Source: Epiperipatus broadwayi
Lineage: Eukaryota > Onychophora > Udeonychophora > Euonychophora > Peripatidae
DNA: 64,000 nt
Reading direction: 5' to 3'
NCBI GenBank assembly: GCA_028023455.1
Contig: JAQFVV010012405.1
Location: 10,534,423 to 10,598,422 of the forward strand
Under the pieces are notes generated by a model. It had not been told where the DNA came from. It ran no database searches and saw nothing but the letters and a program-made list of their open reading frames with translations. Shown here one piece after another: positions 10,757 to 24,371 of the stretch (position 1 is the stretch's first letter; each line of letters starts with the position of its first letter). A program made the position numbers and the translations under genes.

Positions 10757-12640
10757 AATAAATGTTAAAACATTTAAACCAGAAAAGGCATACATTAGAC
10801 AGAAAAAGAGGTACCAGTTATATTTATCGAAAATTATGAATTACATGATTGAAAGTTATATACTGAAAATTTATTGACACTAAGAAAAAACATCTACCGT
10901 CCATAATATTATTATTTTTTTATAAATTAAATATTGATTTTTAATATTTAAAACATATTTTAATTACTTAAATTTATGTTTACTAAAATGTTCTTAGATT
11001 GTAAATTTGATGGAGTATTTTTTTTTTATTAAAATGCATATTTTAGTTTGAGTTGAAATATTTGTTGTGATTATTTATTTCTGTTTATTACTTTTTTTGT
11101 TGTTTATTTACCAAAGTTGATACATTATTTTTAAGATTACTTTTAGTTTTTGAAATTGTGATTTTAACAAAATTTATCACAACTATAAAAATTTAATATA
11201 GAATAGATTTTTATCAAAAATTCAAGCTAACAAAAAGCACAAATAAATAGTTACCCAACTGGACATTATATGAATTTAATATCAAATATTGAAAGGTTAA
11301 TCTTTTAATTCATGTTTGCATAAGCATTTATAGGCATTGTGATTGTTAATATTTATTTTAACAGTAGAAATCGATTTTGAATGTTTGATGACAAAATTTT
11401 AACTAAAAAAGAGTGTGTGAGATAATAAAAGATATCACACACAAAAAAAACACAAGTGTTAAAACACAATTACAAATGTTAATTTCTATTTGCTATAATC
11501 AGTATAAGATACCACTATCAATTTTCATGCATCCTAATTTCATATAATTTTTTTAAACAGGTGTCCATCCCAGTATCTTCATAATGGTGTTTCTATTTTA
11601 CAAGAATCAAATTAATCTAAATTTATTGTGTTTAGTTAAAAATTTTAATGCACCTCCCTCCATTCTGTTTTTGTGATATCTCATATAATTGTAGGCTAGA
11701 TAAGCTGTAAATATAAATTATCTTTTTCAAAAAATTGCTATTTTTTTACATTTGAAAACAAATGAAACTAAATGTTTTGTATCTAATGGCAACAATAATA
11801 AAAATCAAATTTATTTCAGTATAATTACCGTTTATAAAAAAATAAAGAACTGATTTTATATATATATATATAAAGCTGTCTAGATAGACTGAAAAATTTA
11901 AGTAATTTTTTTCAAAATAATACTGCTGTTTTCTACTTTAAAAAACAAATATAATAAAATTTACTGTAAAAATTGCCAAAAACAATAAAAAACAAATTTA
12001 TTTTATTATAATAAAACAATTAACTGAATATAAAAAAGCTCTCAAATGAATTTTGTTAAGGAAAAGTAATTTTATTTATTTCTTTTTGTGATTTTAAGCC
12101 TACATTCTTATTTTTTTATATAAATAATTTAATATTTATTAAAAATAATGATTAAATAAAAAATAAAATTTGAAATGATATATATCTTAGGAGTGATATG
12201 AGATTCAAGTTGTAGTCTTAACATTACAAAATTAGTTATAGCCATTACAGATTAAGATACAGTTAATCAATTGTATGCAGGAACAAAAGTATAATATTGA
12301 AATTGTTTATAAAACAAAAATGAAATTGAGTTTATTCTTAATTTGTTTATTTTATTACTTATTTTTTGTAAAATTATCAAATACTTATTTCTAAATAATG
12401 ACACTGATCCCAAACATTTAGTCTTTTTTTCAATATGTATACTTTTTAATTAAAAATAAATTAATTAAAAACTGGCTGACATTAATCAGAAAAAACTCTG
12501 TAAACACTTTTTTCCAATTATGTTCTTATTATATTCAACTATATTTTTGCAATTATAAGTAATTTTAACTGTTTTACTGTTAGCTTTGAGTAAACTCAAG
12601 CACACCTTTAACTTGCTCTAAAACTGGCAATTTTTACATT
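10757..12640. other. AT-rich non-coding stretch
   Basis: No gene or recognisable repeat was found. A short (TA)n run lies at about 11858-11872. A block at about 11420-11462 is rich in CACA/GTGT but short. Confidence 0.5.
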
Positions 12641-12654
12641 ATTGTAGCAAATTT

Positions 12655-13277
12655 ACACTTATTTTAAAGCTTAAAAAGTATCGTAAGATGCTGCCCTCTC
12701 TAGAATTATTTTACAAGTAAAAAATCAATAATATTTAAATTTCAAGCTACAACAATGGGAAAAGGTAGTCATATTTAGATGCTTATTGATTGGTTCTCAT
12801 TCATACAAAAGAGAGCATCTGTCAATAATTTTTACCACTCCAACTTTTTTGTTTTGATTTTGCAAACAAAAATGAATGTTTTAGAGTATTTTTTAGTATT
12901 TTTTTTATGTATTATAAATTATTTTGATAAAATATGCTAAAAATAAAATTATTTTAGAAAAATAGTTAAGATTTTAGTAAAAATTATTTACTTTTAGATG
13001 TCCATAACATTTTCTAATAGGTTACAAATGTTCTTTTTAGGTTTTCCACTATAAAATATTTTCATAATTATAAATAGAAATTTATTTTTGAAAAAAAATA
13101 TTTCACTTTCATATTCTGACAAATTATTAATTTGCTTATTACAAATGAAACTAAAATGAATCTAAAGTTAAAAGATGAATATATTTTTACTGCTGATTTT
13201 TTAATTGACCAATCAAAAGTTTAGAGTTTTAACTCACTCAACCAAACATAATTTTGATGAGAAAAAGGTTAAGATAA
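12655..13277 (+). repeat. Interspersed 0.7-kb AT-rich repeat, copy 2
   Basis: This is the same family as 8998-9753. It starts near GTAAGATGCTGCCCTCTC, passes through ATTATTTTACAAGTAAAAAA and ends in AAAAAGGTTAA. The terminal TTAA would fit a piggyBac-type target site. No ORF is present. Confidence 0.6.
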
Positions 13278-16200
13278 ATGTTAATACTTCATAGAGAATT
13301 TTGTTTTCATATTTTAATCAAAAATTTTTTAAATATATAGAATTTTCAATAAACATTTTTTTTTAAATATACATTTATTTAAGCTGAAGACAAAAATGAA
13401 GACTTTTTCTTTGATTACTCATTTCTATTGATTTGTTTTTATTATTCTTTATTTGCAAAATTGATATTTTAATTTTTAGTCTAATCATATTATTGAATTT
13501 GTGTGTTTAATTAATTTTATAAATAAAATAAAAAGTTAAAATAGAAAGTAATTTTTTTCCCATTAAAATAGTAAAAATGAAAAAAGTATGTGAAATAAAG
13601 TGGATTGTAAATTTTTTCAACAAAGCATCACTTAATAGTTTAAAAAAAATAAGTCAAATTTTAATGTGTCTTAATTGTTGTGAGATTAAATTAGTTTAAA
13701 CATTCAAAATTTTCAGTTTCACATTTAAGTAATTTAAAATAATTTGTAATTAATAAACTAATTTAAAAATGTAATGTGAATATATTTTACATTTCTGGAT
13801 AAAAAAATATAGATTACAGTATAATTGTGAATAAATGGTAGTATAAAATATTTATAAATTTAATTATGTTTAAACTGACAATGAGCTGATATTTAAACAT
13901 GACAATAAATATATATTTTATCTATTACAATTCACATTCACTCATGATTTCCAAAAGTATATTTACAATTAAATATATTAAAAAAACATAATAAGCAAAG
14001 TTTAATATTTAAACTTAAAATTGATTTAGTTTAGCAAATATTTAATTAACATGATAAACTAATGTCTAAAGTTTAATTTAAATACAAAATGTAAGCAAAG
14101 TGTCATTCTAGTTTAAATATGATTAATGTGTTTTCATATTTTTTAAAATTTTAATTACTTATGAAATAATTTTTGGCATTTGAAAAGAAACTATTGTTTG
14201 AAAAACAAATGGCTGAGAGGCATATTAAATTAAAATATTTTAATAGCCTAATTTTTTTAGCTTTAGTTACTACAAAATCACTTCTTTTTCAGCATTATTT
14301 TGGCAATGATATTGCTTCAATTTTCTCCACCTTTTTGTGGTTGTTTACAATATTATTTTACCAGTATGCATTTGCATAGAAATTGTAATTAACACTATTA
14401 GATTAAAACAACTCTGAAGATAGTAGTATTGTGCAAACCTCATAAAAATATTATATAAATATCATATAAATTTGAATCTTAAAGTGAGATGACAATGCTT
14501 GACTTTGTTGTATCATAATTAAAAAATAAATAGTAACATCATTGATTAATAGATTATTTGACCCTAGGCATTTCAAAGTGTGGGTTATTGTTTACTATTT
14601 TCAAAATTATAATTGTAATTGTCAGTAATATTTAAGCTTATTTAGGAAATATATTTTTAAAATAACTTAAACCAAAAGTACACAATTATCATTAGATGTT
14701 ATTTGAAAATATTTGTTTTTAAGAACACAAGTCAAAATATTATAGTTATGACAAAGTGGAAATTTTTAGTCCTTGCTAAAAATAATTATTTTTATAAATG
14801 CCAGTGAAGAAATATTTTGCAAAATTTCAATAATAATAATTATAATTTTCAATTTTAAGATATATTTTAAATTTGTTTCCATTTTAAAAACAGAATTCAA
14901 ATAAGAAATGTTATGTTCAGTAATATTTATGAATAGACAAAAAGACAAATATGACTGTCATTGTCACTAAATTTTTTTTAAATAATAGAGGGAGAAATTG
15001 AACTTTAAATGAGTTAAATAAAAATTTTAATTTATAAAAAAGTACAATTATTGGAACAAAAATGTAACCATAATGTTTATAAAATATAAAAACAAACAGC
15101 TATGTAAATTGAATTTATATTACAGAAAGTAATTCTTCATATTTTAGCAGTTTTTTTAATATTATTTATGAATTATTAAACAAGTTTAAAATTGAAAGCA
15201 AATTTTTAATCTGCTCAATGATTCTAAATTTAAAAGCAAAAAATACAAAGAATCTCTCAAAATAAATAATTACTTTAAAATATTTTTTCAGCACTGAGTT
15301 GTTTTTTTTTTTTTTTTTAAAAAAAGTAAATAAATAAAAACAAAATGACCTTTATGATTAATTTCTTAAACTTTCTCATAAAATTATGTTTTTATAGATA
15401 ATTTAAAATCTAATAAATAAAAAGTTTAACATTTAATTTTTTCACAGTTATGACCATAAACATGAGCTTATGTTGAGTGCTTTGGATGCTTCCAACTTAA
15501 ATTCATTTGATTGCATATATTTCTACTGTTCATTTATATTCCTTAGACACTAAAAATATGAAGTAAAACATATATTGATTTATTGATTTTTAAAAATCTA
15601 AAATAATGCTAGTATTGAACAGAAAATCTATAACAAAGAAACATACAGTACAACTGTTTGGTTGTTTTATTTAGCCTCAGGGGTGACAGCATTTTCAAAA
15701 GCTTTTGAGAGACTAATGCTTTTATGTATATTCTAAAAATTAAAAAATATTTCCATAGTTTGTTTATATTTTAATGATGATTTTTGCAAAATATTTGTGA
15801 AATATTTTTTTTGGTCAGAATATAATATTTTGAATCACAATTTATTTAAAAATATATTCTTTTACAAGCTGTCAAATCAAAAAAAAATAATTTTGTAAAG
15901 CTGAAAGTTGCAATGTGTTGGGTGGGGAAGAGAGGTTCCATAATCAATGTAGTGGTCACTTTTGTCATATTTTAATACCTATTTGTAAAATTGTAAATTT
16001 TAAAAACAAGAAATATTTTAAAAATAATTTGTGTGACCTTAAAAATAGAATTAAATAAATTATATTTCATTCAAAAATATTTTTATTACAACAATTGCTG
16101 TAGTTCTAATATATTTCAGTTTATTAATTTTTTTTTATATTTTGAAAATTGAAATATTATTTAAAAAATATTTTAGCTATAAATTTATATTTAAAAAAAT

Positions 16201-16550
16201 TAATTTTTGGAACCTAAAATAAAACAAGATTATTAACTTGTAAAAATATTAATTTGGAAAATCACTTTAAATGGCTGCTAGAATAAAATACATAATTTCA
16301 AAAACTTAAAATATTAATTTATGGTAATTTTCAACAAGTTTTTTTCATATTTATTGTCGTAATTTGCAATTATTGATATACTACATAAAACATAATACAA
16401 ATTTACATAAACTTGTTTATCTGTGTAAGGAAGTGGTTTGTTATAATAAACTCCACCAAAAGTGCACTCAGCTTTAAATTATTAAAAAACACTTCATTAT
16501 ACAGACAAACAAATATATACAAATTTGAATTACCATAAAAAGGAAGGGAA
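13278..16550. other. Long AT-rich non-coding stretch
   Basis: About 3.3 kb without a supported gene. The 68-codon frame at 14173-14379 has no motif and looks like chance. A T/A homopolymer pair (about 16 T then 6 A) lies near 15302-15325. Confidence 0.55.
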
Positions 16551-16557
16551 AAATCAG

Positions 16558-17895
16558 TATTGGTGTTATGGGATTAGCACTGTTGCTGTGACCTAATCAT
16601 CTGGTGATAATTATTCTAACTTTGTGAATCTATTTTCATTGATTGGGAAGTATCACTTTAGGTTTAGCAAACTTTATATTTAATAAATGAGTTTTTGAAC
16701 TCAAGTTAACCAGGCCTTTTATTCACATGGTCAAGCTTTGTTTGAGATTTCTAACAATTAAATTTACATTTTTTTCCCTGGTGAAAATTTGATGAATTCA
16801 CATATATTTATTTTCTAATATTTTAATTACAAAAAAAATCAAAAAATGGCAGAAACAATTGAATAAGCAGTATTACAAAGGATGAGTAGACATTGTTTAT
16901 TTGGTGATCATGAATTTTGCCAAGTGTATTTTGCAGAAATATTATGATTGTCAAGAAAATATTATGATGGCTTTAAAACACTGATTTTTTTGGAAAGTTT
17001 ATGATTACATTTGTATTGTAATTATGTAGTAATTATTAAAAATCAAAAATAAATATTATTAAATATTTATTTTTGGCAGAATTGTTTTATTTTTAAATAT
17101 AAAATAATATTTTCTTCTAAATATTGTTACTATAGAGATTACAGTCATGGGAAAACACAGCTTTGTAAAAATGAGGTCATTCACAAGATTGGTATAAGAT
17201 TCAATGATATCATAAAAATAACAAATAAATTCTAAATTTTTAAAGCATAAATTGATAGATTAGTTATTAAAAAAAATTCACTGATTTTTAAATCAAACAT
17301 AAAGCAAAGAAGATTTCTTTTATTTTGCAAGTTGAGTCAGATCGATGTGAAATTTGATAATGTGAGTGTTTTGTTTTCACTAAAATACAATTTTTAAAAT
17401 AATTCCAGAAATCAAATGTGATTTTTTAAAATTTAATTTTTAAACAAAAAATATTTATTGAATAAGATCAAATTTATTATATTCTGATAAATAGTAATGG
17501 TTTAATATTAAAGTGAAAGTTGAAAACTTAAATCTAGCAAGAACAAAAAAATCTGACAGAGTACAGAAGGGTTAACTAAAAAAATATTATGAATATGATA
17601 TAAATAAAACATTTGAATTAAATAATTTGAACATCAAAAATTACTTTCATTTACCACATTTTTTATCCAAAAATATTTTATTTATATCATATTCATAATA
17701 TTTTTTAAAAATTAACTTAAGTTTGAAAACTATTATTTAAATATAAAGTTTGTATTCCTAATATTTTTTAAATTTAAGTGATTCATTTTTTAAATATAAA
17801 GTTTTCTAATCTTTAAAAAAATAACAAACCTAAAGTGTTAGAATAATTATCACTGGACAATTATGTCACAGTAATGCTAATCCCAAAGTACTTCA
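16558..17895. repeat. Foldback element with ~150-bp imperfect terminal inverted repeats
   Basis: The left arm (about 16558-16710) and right arm (about 17700-17895) are inverted relatives. The clearest match is GGGATTAGCA followed by CTGTGAC and TGATAATTATTCTAAC, mirrored at 17835-17885. Matching continues through AAACTTTATATTTAA-like segments. The 1-kb interior has no ORF and contains a second smaller hairpin. It is likely a non-autonomous DNA transposon or foldback element. Confidence 0.6.
17572..17716. repeat. Nested inverted repeat (~42-bp arms)
   Basis: Arms at about 17572-17613 and 17669-17715 share TATTATGAATATGATATAAA and its complement. It sits inside the larger foldback element next to its right arm, so it is a nested insertion or an internal hairpin. 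Confidence 0.6.
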
Positions 17896-17899
17896 ATAT

Positions 17900-20570
17900 T
17901 AAATAAAACATAAGAAAGATCCTGTATATTTGTAATTACAACTCAGACTATCTGTAATTAAAATAGCAGTAACTGTATCTTCCAATGAGTTATGGAACAT
18001 AAATAAACAATTAAAAGACAGTGTGATACTGTCTGTCCTTTAGCACTTGTTTGTATTTATGTTTAGTTATTTACATAATTTTAAATTAGAGAGTGAATGA
18101 AATTTTTCATACAAAAAGTTATTTAAAAGTTCCATAAACATTTCTTTTAATAATATTCATTGACTTTATAGAAATAATTCACATGTTTTTATTATCATAA
18201 ATATTTATTTTTATTTTTAAGCTAAGAAATGTACACACCAAAGATAATGTATTTAAATGAATTTGCTTAAATATATATCACAAAATAAGGGGGACATAAA
18301 TAGCTTATTTGAAATGTTTATAATTTCTGAATGTTATTCTGATTTTTTTTTTTTATTAAGGGAGTGGAGGATGTTATTACTGTATAATAGGCACAATGTG
18401 TAAAAATAGAATATTAAAACATTTTCAAATTTAGTTAAAGCCAAGTAGTTATAATATTTTTTTTTTGTTAAATGAAATAAATTTTTCTAACTTTCTTTAA
18501 AACTATATATGTCTGTTGTTGTTTAATAGAGACAATTTAAAAAAAAATAGAACTATATAAATTGAAATAATATCCATGCACTTTCAATACTTACCTGTCC
18601 ATATGAGGGCAATTATACTAAAAAACTTATTCAATAAATTTCTAAGAAAACTTGTGTAAAGACCAGAAACAACTAATCAGAAAAGTTTGTTTAGCATTAA
18701 CTGCATATTATCTTTTAAATAAATATGATTTTTTAATTTTACATTTCTTATCAATGTGGTTCAAAGATTAAAATATTAAATCTCTGGAGAGAACAAATAT
18801 TTGCCCTCTATTGCTTTTTTATACACATAATTATACTATTGTAAATGATCTTACATATTATTCTTTATTTATAGAATAGACACAGCATTACACTCTGGAC
18901 ACTGAAAACTAATAGAATATATGTCACAACACTTATTAGAATTATATGTGTGTAAAATATATAATTATAATTTAAATAAAATATTTTCTTTCTTAGACTT
19001 TTCTTATTATGTTTCTTGTTCTTTCCACAAGTGTGTACCTGCTGTCAATAATTTGACAGTTATATTCATTATAATTTTGGAAAAGAAAAAAAACATATAA
19101 TTCTCTAACATTTTTTTACACATTTATTTCTTTCATAAAATATTTATGAAATATTAATTATTTCAAAATAATAATTCATATTTTAATAAAAAATATTCAC
19201 TTTTAATTAATTAAGTAATTCAATATTTAAAAATAAATATAAGTGTAATTTTAATCTTGGCTCAGTTGTTAAGGTATTTTTTTTGGGACAAGTAAGGTCA
19301 TGGGTTCAATTCTAAATGAGACCTGATTTTTTTTTCATTGTTAAAAATTCAAACATTTGGACATTCCAACAGAAAAACAGACAAGGCCCCTTAATATAAT
19401 ACTTTTAATACTTTAATATAATACATTTAATACTTTTAATAAAATAAAAATAATTAAAAAAAAAATGTTTTAAAAATACTTTTGACTTTGTGAACATAGT
19501 ATAGACTTCCTTTTAAACTGCACAATGTATTTGCAAATAAAAAACAAAAATTAAATTATAGATTTATTATTATTAAAATACAATTTTACAATTGAGTAGC
19601 CAAACTATTAAAATCCACTCAAAATAATTCTGTGTTATTATACCTTGCACATGGTATAGTCTCAGAGCTATTTTGATGTCATACCAGCATGTTATAGTAT
19701 AAGGTTTAAATAAACATATAAATCAAAACTTTTAAAAAGAAATATACTTTTAATCTCTTTTAGGTTTTTTTCTCTTTAAAAAAAATATCAATGGACTATG
19801 CATAATCTATAAAAGTTAATGAAACGAATAACATTTACTTTACTTATTTTTGTTTTTCTTAGTAATGAAATATTTTACTGATCAATATTTATACACTATT
19901 TCACTTCATGATTTTTTTTAAATAGTTGTTATTTATAAATAGAAATTAGAGTGCAGTTAAATAAAGACTAATTAGTAGATTAATATGTAATTAATTCTTT
20001 TTATTATTGCGTTTATGTAGGATGAGTAAAATTGCTTGCAATATTTAAATTATATTACAATTAACTTGTTTTCTATAGAATAATAACGTTCGGATTTTAA
20101 ATCCAAATCGGAGTATAACTATTACGATCTTAATAAATTCAAATAAATATCAATTTAATTAATAAACAGAAAAGAAAAGAAGTTTAAAAATTTTAATACT
20201 GATCCATTTTAAACTTGTTCTCTATATTTACTGGTTAATATGAAATTAAACATTTGACCGATAAATTTAACATTCAGTATGTTGGTTAATGTTTAAAAGT
20301 TCAGCTTTGAAATTTTTACTTCTGCAACAAAGTAAGAAACTCTTTGTATCTAATATATAGTCAGTAATCTTTGATGCAGTGAATAGTTGCAATAGATATC
20401 AACATCTTTTTAAGAATTTTTCAATTAGTCACGTTTTTGCATAAAAACGGCATTTATTTTTTTATACACACACAAAAAAAATATTTATTATTTTACCTGT
20501 GAAAATATTCAAGTCTGTTATATATTTGTATATTGAAATGAAGGTTTTCACCGGTATACTTTTGGAGCAA
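17900..20570. other. AT-rich non-coding stretch
   Basis: No coding signal was recognised apart from the tRNA-like patch at about 19250-19330. Short poly-T and poly-A runs are common. Confidence 0.5.
19250..19330 (+). repeat. Degraded tRNA-like sequence (possible old SINE)
   Basis: CTTGGCTCAGTTGTTAAGG resembles a tRNA A box, and GGGTTCAATTC about 40 bp downstream resembles a B box. The spacing is compatible with a tRNA or tRNA-derived SINE, but the stems are disrupted by a T-run. I found no target-site duplication. Confidence 0.4.
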
Positions 20571-20573
20571 CTG

Positions 20574-21032
20574 TATTTAATAAAATAAAATAAAAATAAA
20601 ATATCAAGGTTTTGACAAAAAAGCACTTGTTCTCAACTGAGTGTAAAAATAGTAATAATTATGTGGTTTGTAGCAGTGATATTGTATCACACAGATTGAC
20701 TTAAATTTGGAAGTGTTTTAAAGTTTTTATGAAACTTTTTCATACAGTTAGTAACAACATGCCACAATTATTGTCAGAGAATATAGAGAGAGATAAATAT
20801 ATATAAAAACAAACTGCATTAACAAATATGATGAAACAATTAAATTACTAACAATATGGAAGAGTTTTCTCACAAGCAGATGAATAAAATTTAAAAACAC
20901 TACCAAATTTAAATCATTCTATATGCTATCTCTAATAGAATCGTGTAATTACTATTGCTTTTTTAATCCAGTTGAAAGCAAGTGCTTTTTTTGCCAAAAT
21001 GTTGATGTTTAATTTTAATTTAATTTTATTAA
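20574..21032. repeat. Foldback element with ~85-bp inverted repeats
   Basis: The left arm (about 20574-20660) has an AAATAAAAT-rich stretch, then CAAGGTTTTGACAAAAAAGC and CACTTG. It is mirrored by the right arm at about 20945-21032. The interior of about 280 bp has no ORF. This is a MITE-like element. Confidence 0.65.
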
Positions 21033-21514
21033 ACCCAGTTGCTTCTAAATATGATTTATAATTTATAAAATTTAAATATAGTTATAATATTAAAAGATTT
21101 TGAATAAACCATGGATTTTTTTAATTCAGCTATGATACAATCCATCTGAAACAATATCTTATCCATTTGCGACTCAGTATGATCTGGGTTAAATCTGTAA
21201 CAAGTACTTTTTTGTTTTGCAGGTGGTCAACCAATAGACACCTCAGTTAATGATCCAATATTGGTTATAATAGATATTCTGAATGAAAGTATAAAAGGGA
21301 AATGGAAAACCAATGAAGTATCACTACTTATCAATTATCTAAGCTTATAAAAGGCTGCTAGGAAGATCTTTCATTTGCTGTAGAGTTTTATAAGAATGAC
21401 TTTATTTTTACACACATATGTGTGTGTTTGCGTTAATATAATGAGACATATGTCTATGTATGTATAAATTAAAAATCCATTACAATATCTATTCAATATA
21501 ATACATGCAAAGAA
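21033..21514. other. Non-coding stretch between foldback elements
   Basis: Nothing recognised. A CACACATATGTGTGTG palindrome lies at about 21411-21428. Confidence 0.45.
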
Positions 21515-22232
21515 TGCTTTTTTGGGGTCGAATTATGTATTATTTTAAATTCCCTACGTTTCAGACAAAATATCATTCAATTGTGTCAAGATTAAGGTTT
21601 TAATAAAGAACTGTTAGGTCTTAAGTAATAACGAGATTGAGCATGAAGTAAAGTACAATCATTCTTATATTTATTTGATCATTGAAAATTAATATTTTTT
21701 TAATATTTATTAATTTTTTTATAATTATTAATAATAAATGAATTAATATCAGAATTAGGGAGTATAAAATGGCTTCAAGCAAAAGTCAAATACATCAGCT
21801 TTTACTGCATTTTTTTAAAAAAGGGTCATACCCCTGATTTTGATAATGCAAAAATACTTGCTAATTTGGAAAAATTCTATATGAGAACCATGAAAGATTC
21901 TATTGAAATATTAAAAAGACCAGTGGTTTAAATAAATCTGATGAAGGAGAACATATTCCAGTCTTGTATTAGATCATTTATTTTATCTTTTTATTTAAAA
22001 TCAACTTGAAATCAATTTATTGTAAAACTGAAGGTTCATCCATCTATTCTGAATAATCAAACATCAAATATTTATGAGAATGATTGTTCTGTACTTCACG
22101 TTCAATCTCATTATTACTTAAGGCCTAACAGATCTTCATTAAGACTTTAACCTTGACAATGATGAATGATATTTTATCTCGAAATGTCATCAGAAATTTA
22201 AAATAATGCATAATCTAATCCAAGAAAAGATT
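21515..22232. mobile_element. Penelope-like element remnant between inverted arms
   Basis: Two inverted arms of about 150 bp (21520-21672 and 22075-22230) share GACAATGATGAATGATATTT-like sequence and a TTACTTAAG-containing block. They enclose a PLE coding remnant at 21833-21965. PLEs are known for terminal pseudo-LTRs that can be inverted or rearranged, so the arms may be pLTR sequence. Both arms carry a GAAAYGT-type motif that could be a degenerate hammerhead, but the stems do not convince me. Confidence 0.6.
21833..21965 (+). pseudogene. Penelope-like element C-terminal fragment
   Basis: The frame reads PDFDNAKILANLEKFYMR, continues with a KDSIEILKRP segment and hits a stop at 21929-21931. 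A frameshift then resumes with LNKSDEGEHIP. This matches the tail that follows the GIY-YIG endonuclease in many PLE proteins: an FDxxxAKIL-like block, then an Arg followed by an ExIEI-like helix, then N-x-(D/E)-G. Only this tail remains; no RT or GIY-YIG core is visible here. The assignment rests on motif order alone. Confidence 0.6.
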
Positions 22233-24190
22233 ATTTATATCTCTTAACCACATTGATAATGGATTATATAATATAAGCTGCTTTAGATAATAATAATAAT
22301 AATGATTGTTTAAAAATATTTTAATCAATTTTTTCTAACCCAAATGTTAAGGATAAGCAGGACATAAAATTATGGTCTTTTTTATATATGTTTTTTGATT
22401 GTTTGTTGAAGACCAAACTTTTATATCTTTTCAAAAATATATTAGGAAATGTCTAAATAACTGCAAGAGAGAGAGAGAGCTCACAAATAAGCTCTAAGCT
22501 TGTTAAATTGGGTCATGTGACATATGATTTGAATTATTTGTATATATAGATATGACTTAAAGATTTTTACTTGTATGTGTGAAATTTCCTGTGCAGAAAA
22601 AGATGAAAGATCATTTATGTGGAGAGATACCATAACATTCCACTTACTCTTGTTTCTATGCATTATTCTTTTTTTTAATGTCTTTACATATATCTTAATT
22701 CCAAAAAAATATTTGATCTATATATCTTCTATCCATTTTTTATTTATTTATCTATATGTTTGTCTGTCTCTATATCTTTGTCTCTATTTTATATATTGAT
22801 ATACAAATAAAGTTCAGGTAATAACAATCCTTCAAAACTTATTACAAATTTTGAAATATTTCTCAGATTTAAACCTTCCAGATTAATCTTTCTTTCTACA
22901 TATCTATTTAGCAAAAAACTCTTGTTCCTCAGATCATCTGGAAACTCGCATCTCCTAACACCCCCATTTATTAAGAAATATTATTATTGAAGAATTGACT
23001 GTATTAAATATTGCATAGGGATACAACATATTACTAGAAAATTATTATTTTAAAATAACATTGCTGAAATTATACATATAAATAGAAAGTCTGACTTAAG
23101 TTTTGGTATGAAAATTCTCATGTTTCAAGCCTCTCACTGAAGCAGATTTATAATAAAATTTATGAATATACATGAGAAAAGATGGTTTCACACTTTACTT
23201 TCAAAACTTGTAACATATTTTAGGAAAATTGTACTATGATTGTAAAAGTTTTGATTGATTAGAATTATTTATTAATCATATTTGTTAGTTTGTTTATAAC
23301 ATTTAATAGGAGATTGCATTGACAATAGTTTGAGATTGTTGATTATTATTGATATTGTGATTGTCTAAGCATTGACATATTTTAATGGTTATATGTATAT
23401 ATCTTAATCATTTGATCTCATTAAATTTCAGTTTAAAATATTTATTAGTATAACAAAATATTCCTGATCAGGCTAAAGAAAGTAGAATTATATAAAAAAT
23501 GATTACAAATCTTTGTAGCTTTAACAATCTATCCATCTCTTTCAGTAATCTATATTAGCTAGTGGTATGGATGAGATATACTTTGGAACTTGTACTAAAT
23601 ATAGTTTTGGTGTTTGAATCATGAAAATTGAAAATATATACTCAATGGTACAAATTTATAATGAAAAGAGAAATACTTGCTTAAATGCCTTTTCAAATGC
23701 AATTTTTTAAAATAGCTAGTTAATTAAATGATTAAATGAAAATTACACAAAAATACATATGTACAATTACCAGGAATAGATCATACAACTGTATTCATAC
23801 ATTAAATAACAAAACCATTGCCATCAATAATAATCTCATAAAAAGTAATTTCTTCCTTGTTCAGAACAAATAAATAAAATACATTCCATGTGTGTTTGGG
23901 TACATTGAGAGTACATCGGATTTTACAGTTTGCCAGTGCACAAATATCTCAGTTAATTAACCATTTCATTATTTTTTTCATATAATAAATTAAGAACTAT
24001 TATCTTGCACACATATATGAGTTTTAGTTTAAGGAATTAGAAGCTCAGTAAATATTAAAGCCTTATATACAATTATAAACATAATCTCTCACTTTTATAA
24101 ATAAAATAAAAAAAAACAAAAAAACAGTAATAATAATGATTTTATGTTCGCTCATTAGTGGTGATTATGTTTGCATTATTTTTTTTTTTT
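22233..24190. other. AT-rich non-coding stretch with one dispersed-repeat arm
   Basis: No gene was recognised. At about 23319-23384 there is a single arm of the 5-kb inverted-repeat family (TTTGAGATTGTTGATT and TATTGATATTGTGATTGT). Around 22470-22555 an AAGCTCTAAGCTTGTT and GGGTCATGTGACATATGA segment resembles part of the HHR-associated monomer at 37.6 kb. Reading frames near 22481-22799 are not convincing. Confidence 0.5.
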
Positions 24191-24371
24191 TAACTATATA
24201 GAAGATAAACAAACTTTCACACCAGCATCCGTTTTAAACAAGATGATAAAACTCTAAGGATACTCTTGCCCCAGCCACAAGATAAAGTCTTTAAAGAGAA
24301 AGTCCTCGCAGTTTTATCATCTTGTTTAAAATGGCATTGGTTTGGAGGTTTATTTACCTTCTATATAGTTA
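24191..24371. mobile_element. Palindromic MITE with TA-type ends
   Basis: The element begins TAACTATATAGAAG and ends with the exact complement CTTCTATATAGTTA. Arms of about 70 bp share AAACAAGATGATAAAACT and its complement around a ~35-bp centre. Terminal TA fits a TA target-site duplication (Tc1/mariner-type), but the ends are palindromic, so the cut point is ambiguous. No ORF is present. Confidence 0.7.

Noticed and set aside
14173-14379. Small membrane protein
   Set aside because: Hydrophobic runs are expected from T-rich codons; no start context, homologue or conserved motif is visible.
21540-21600. Hammerhead in the arms of the 21.5-kb PLE unit
   Set aside because: GAAACGTA and GAAATGTC motifs are suggestive, but core and stem I are broken in both arms; mentioned only as a possibility.
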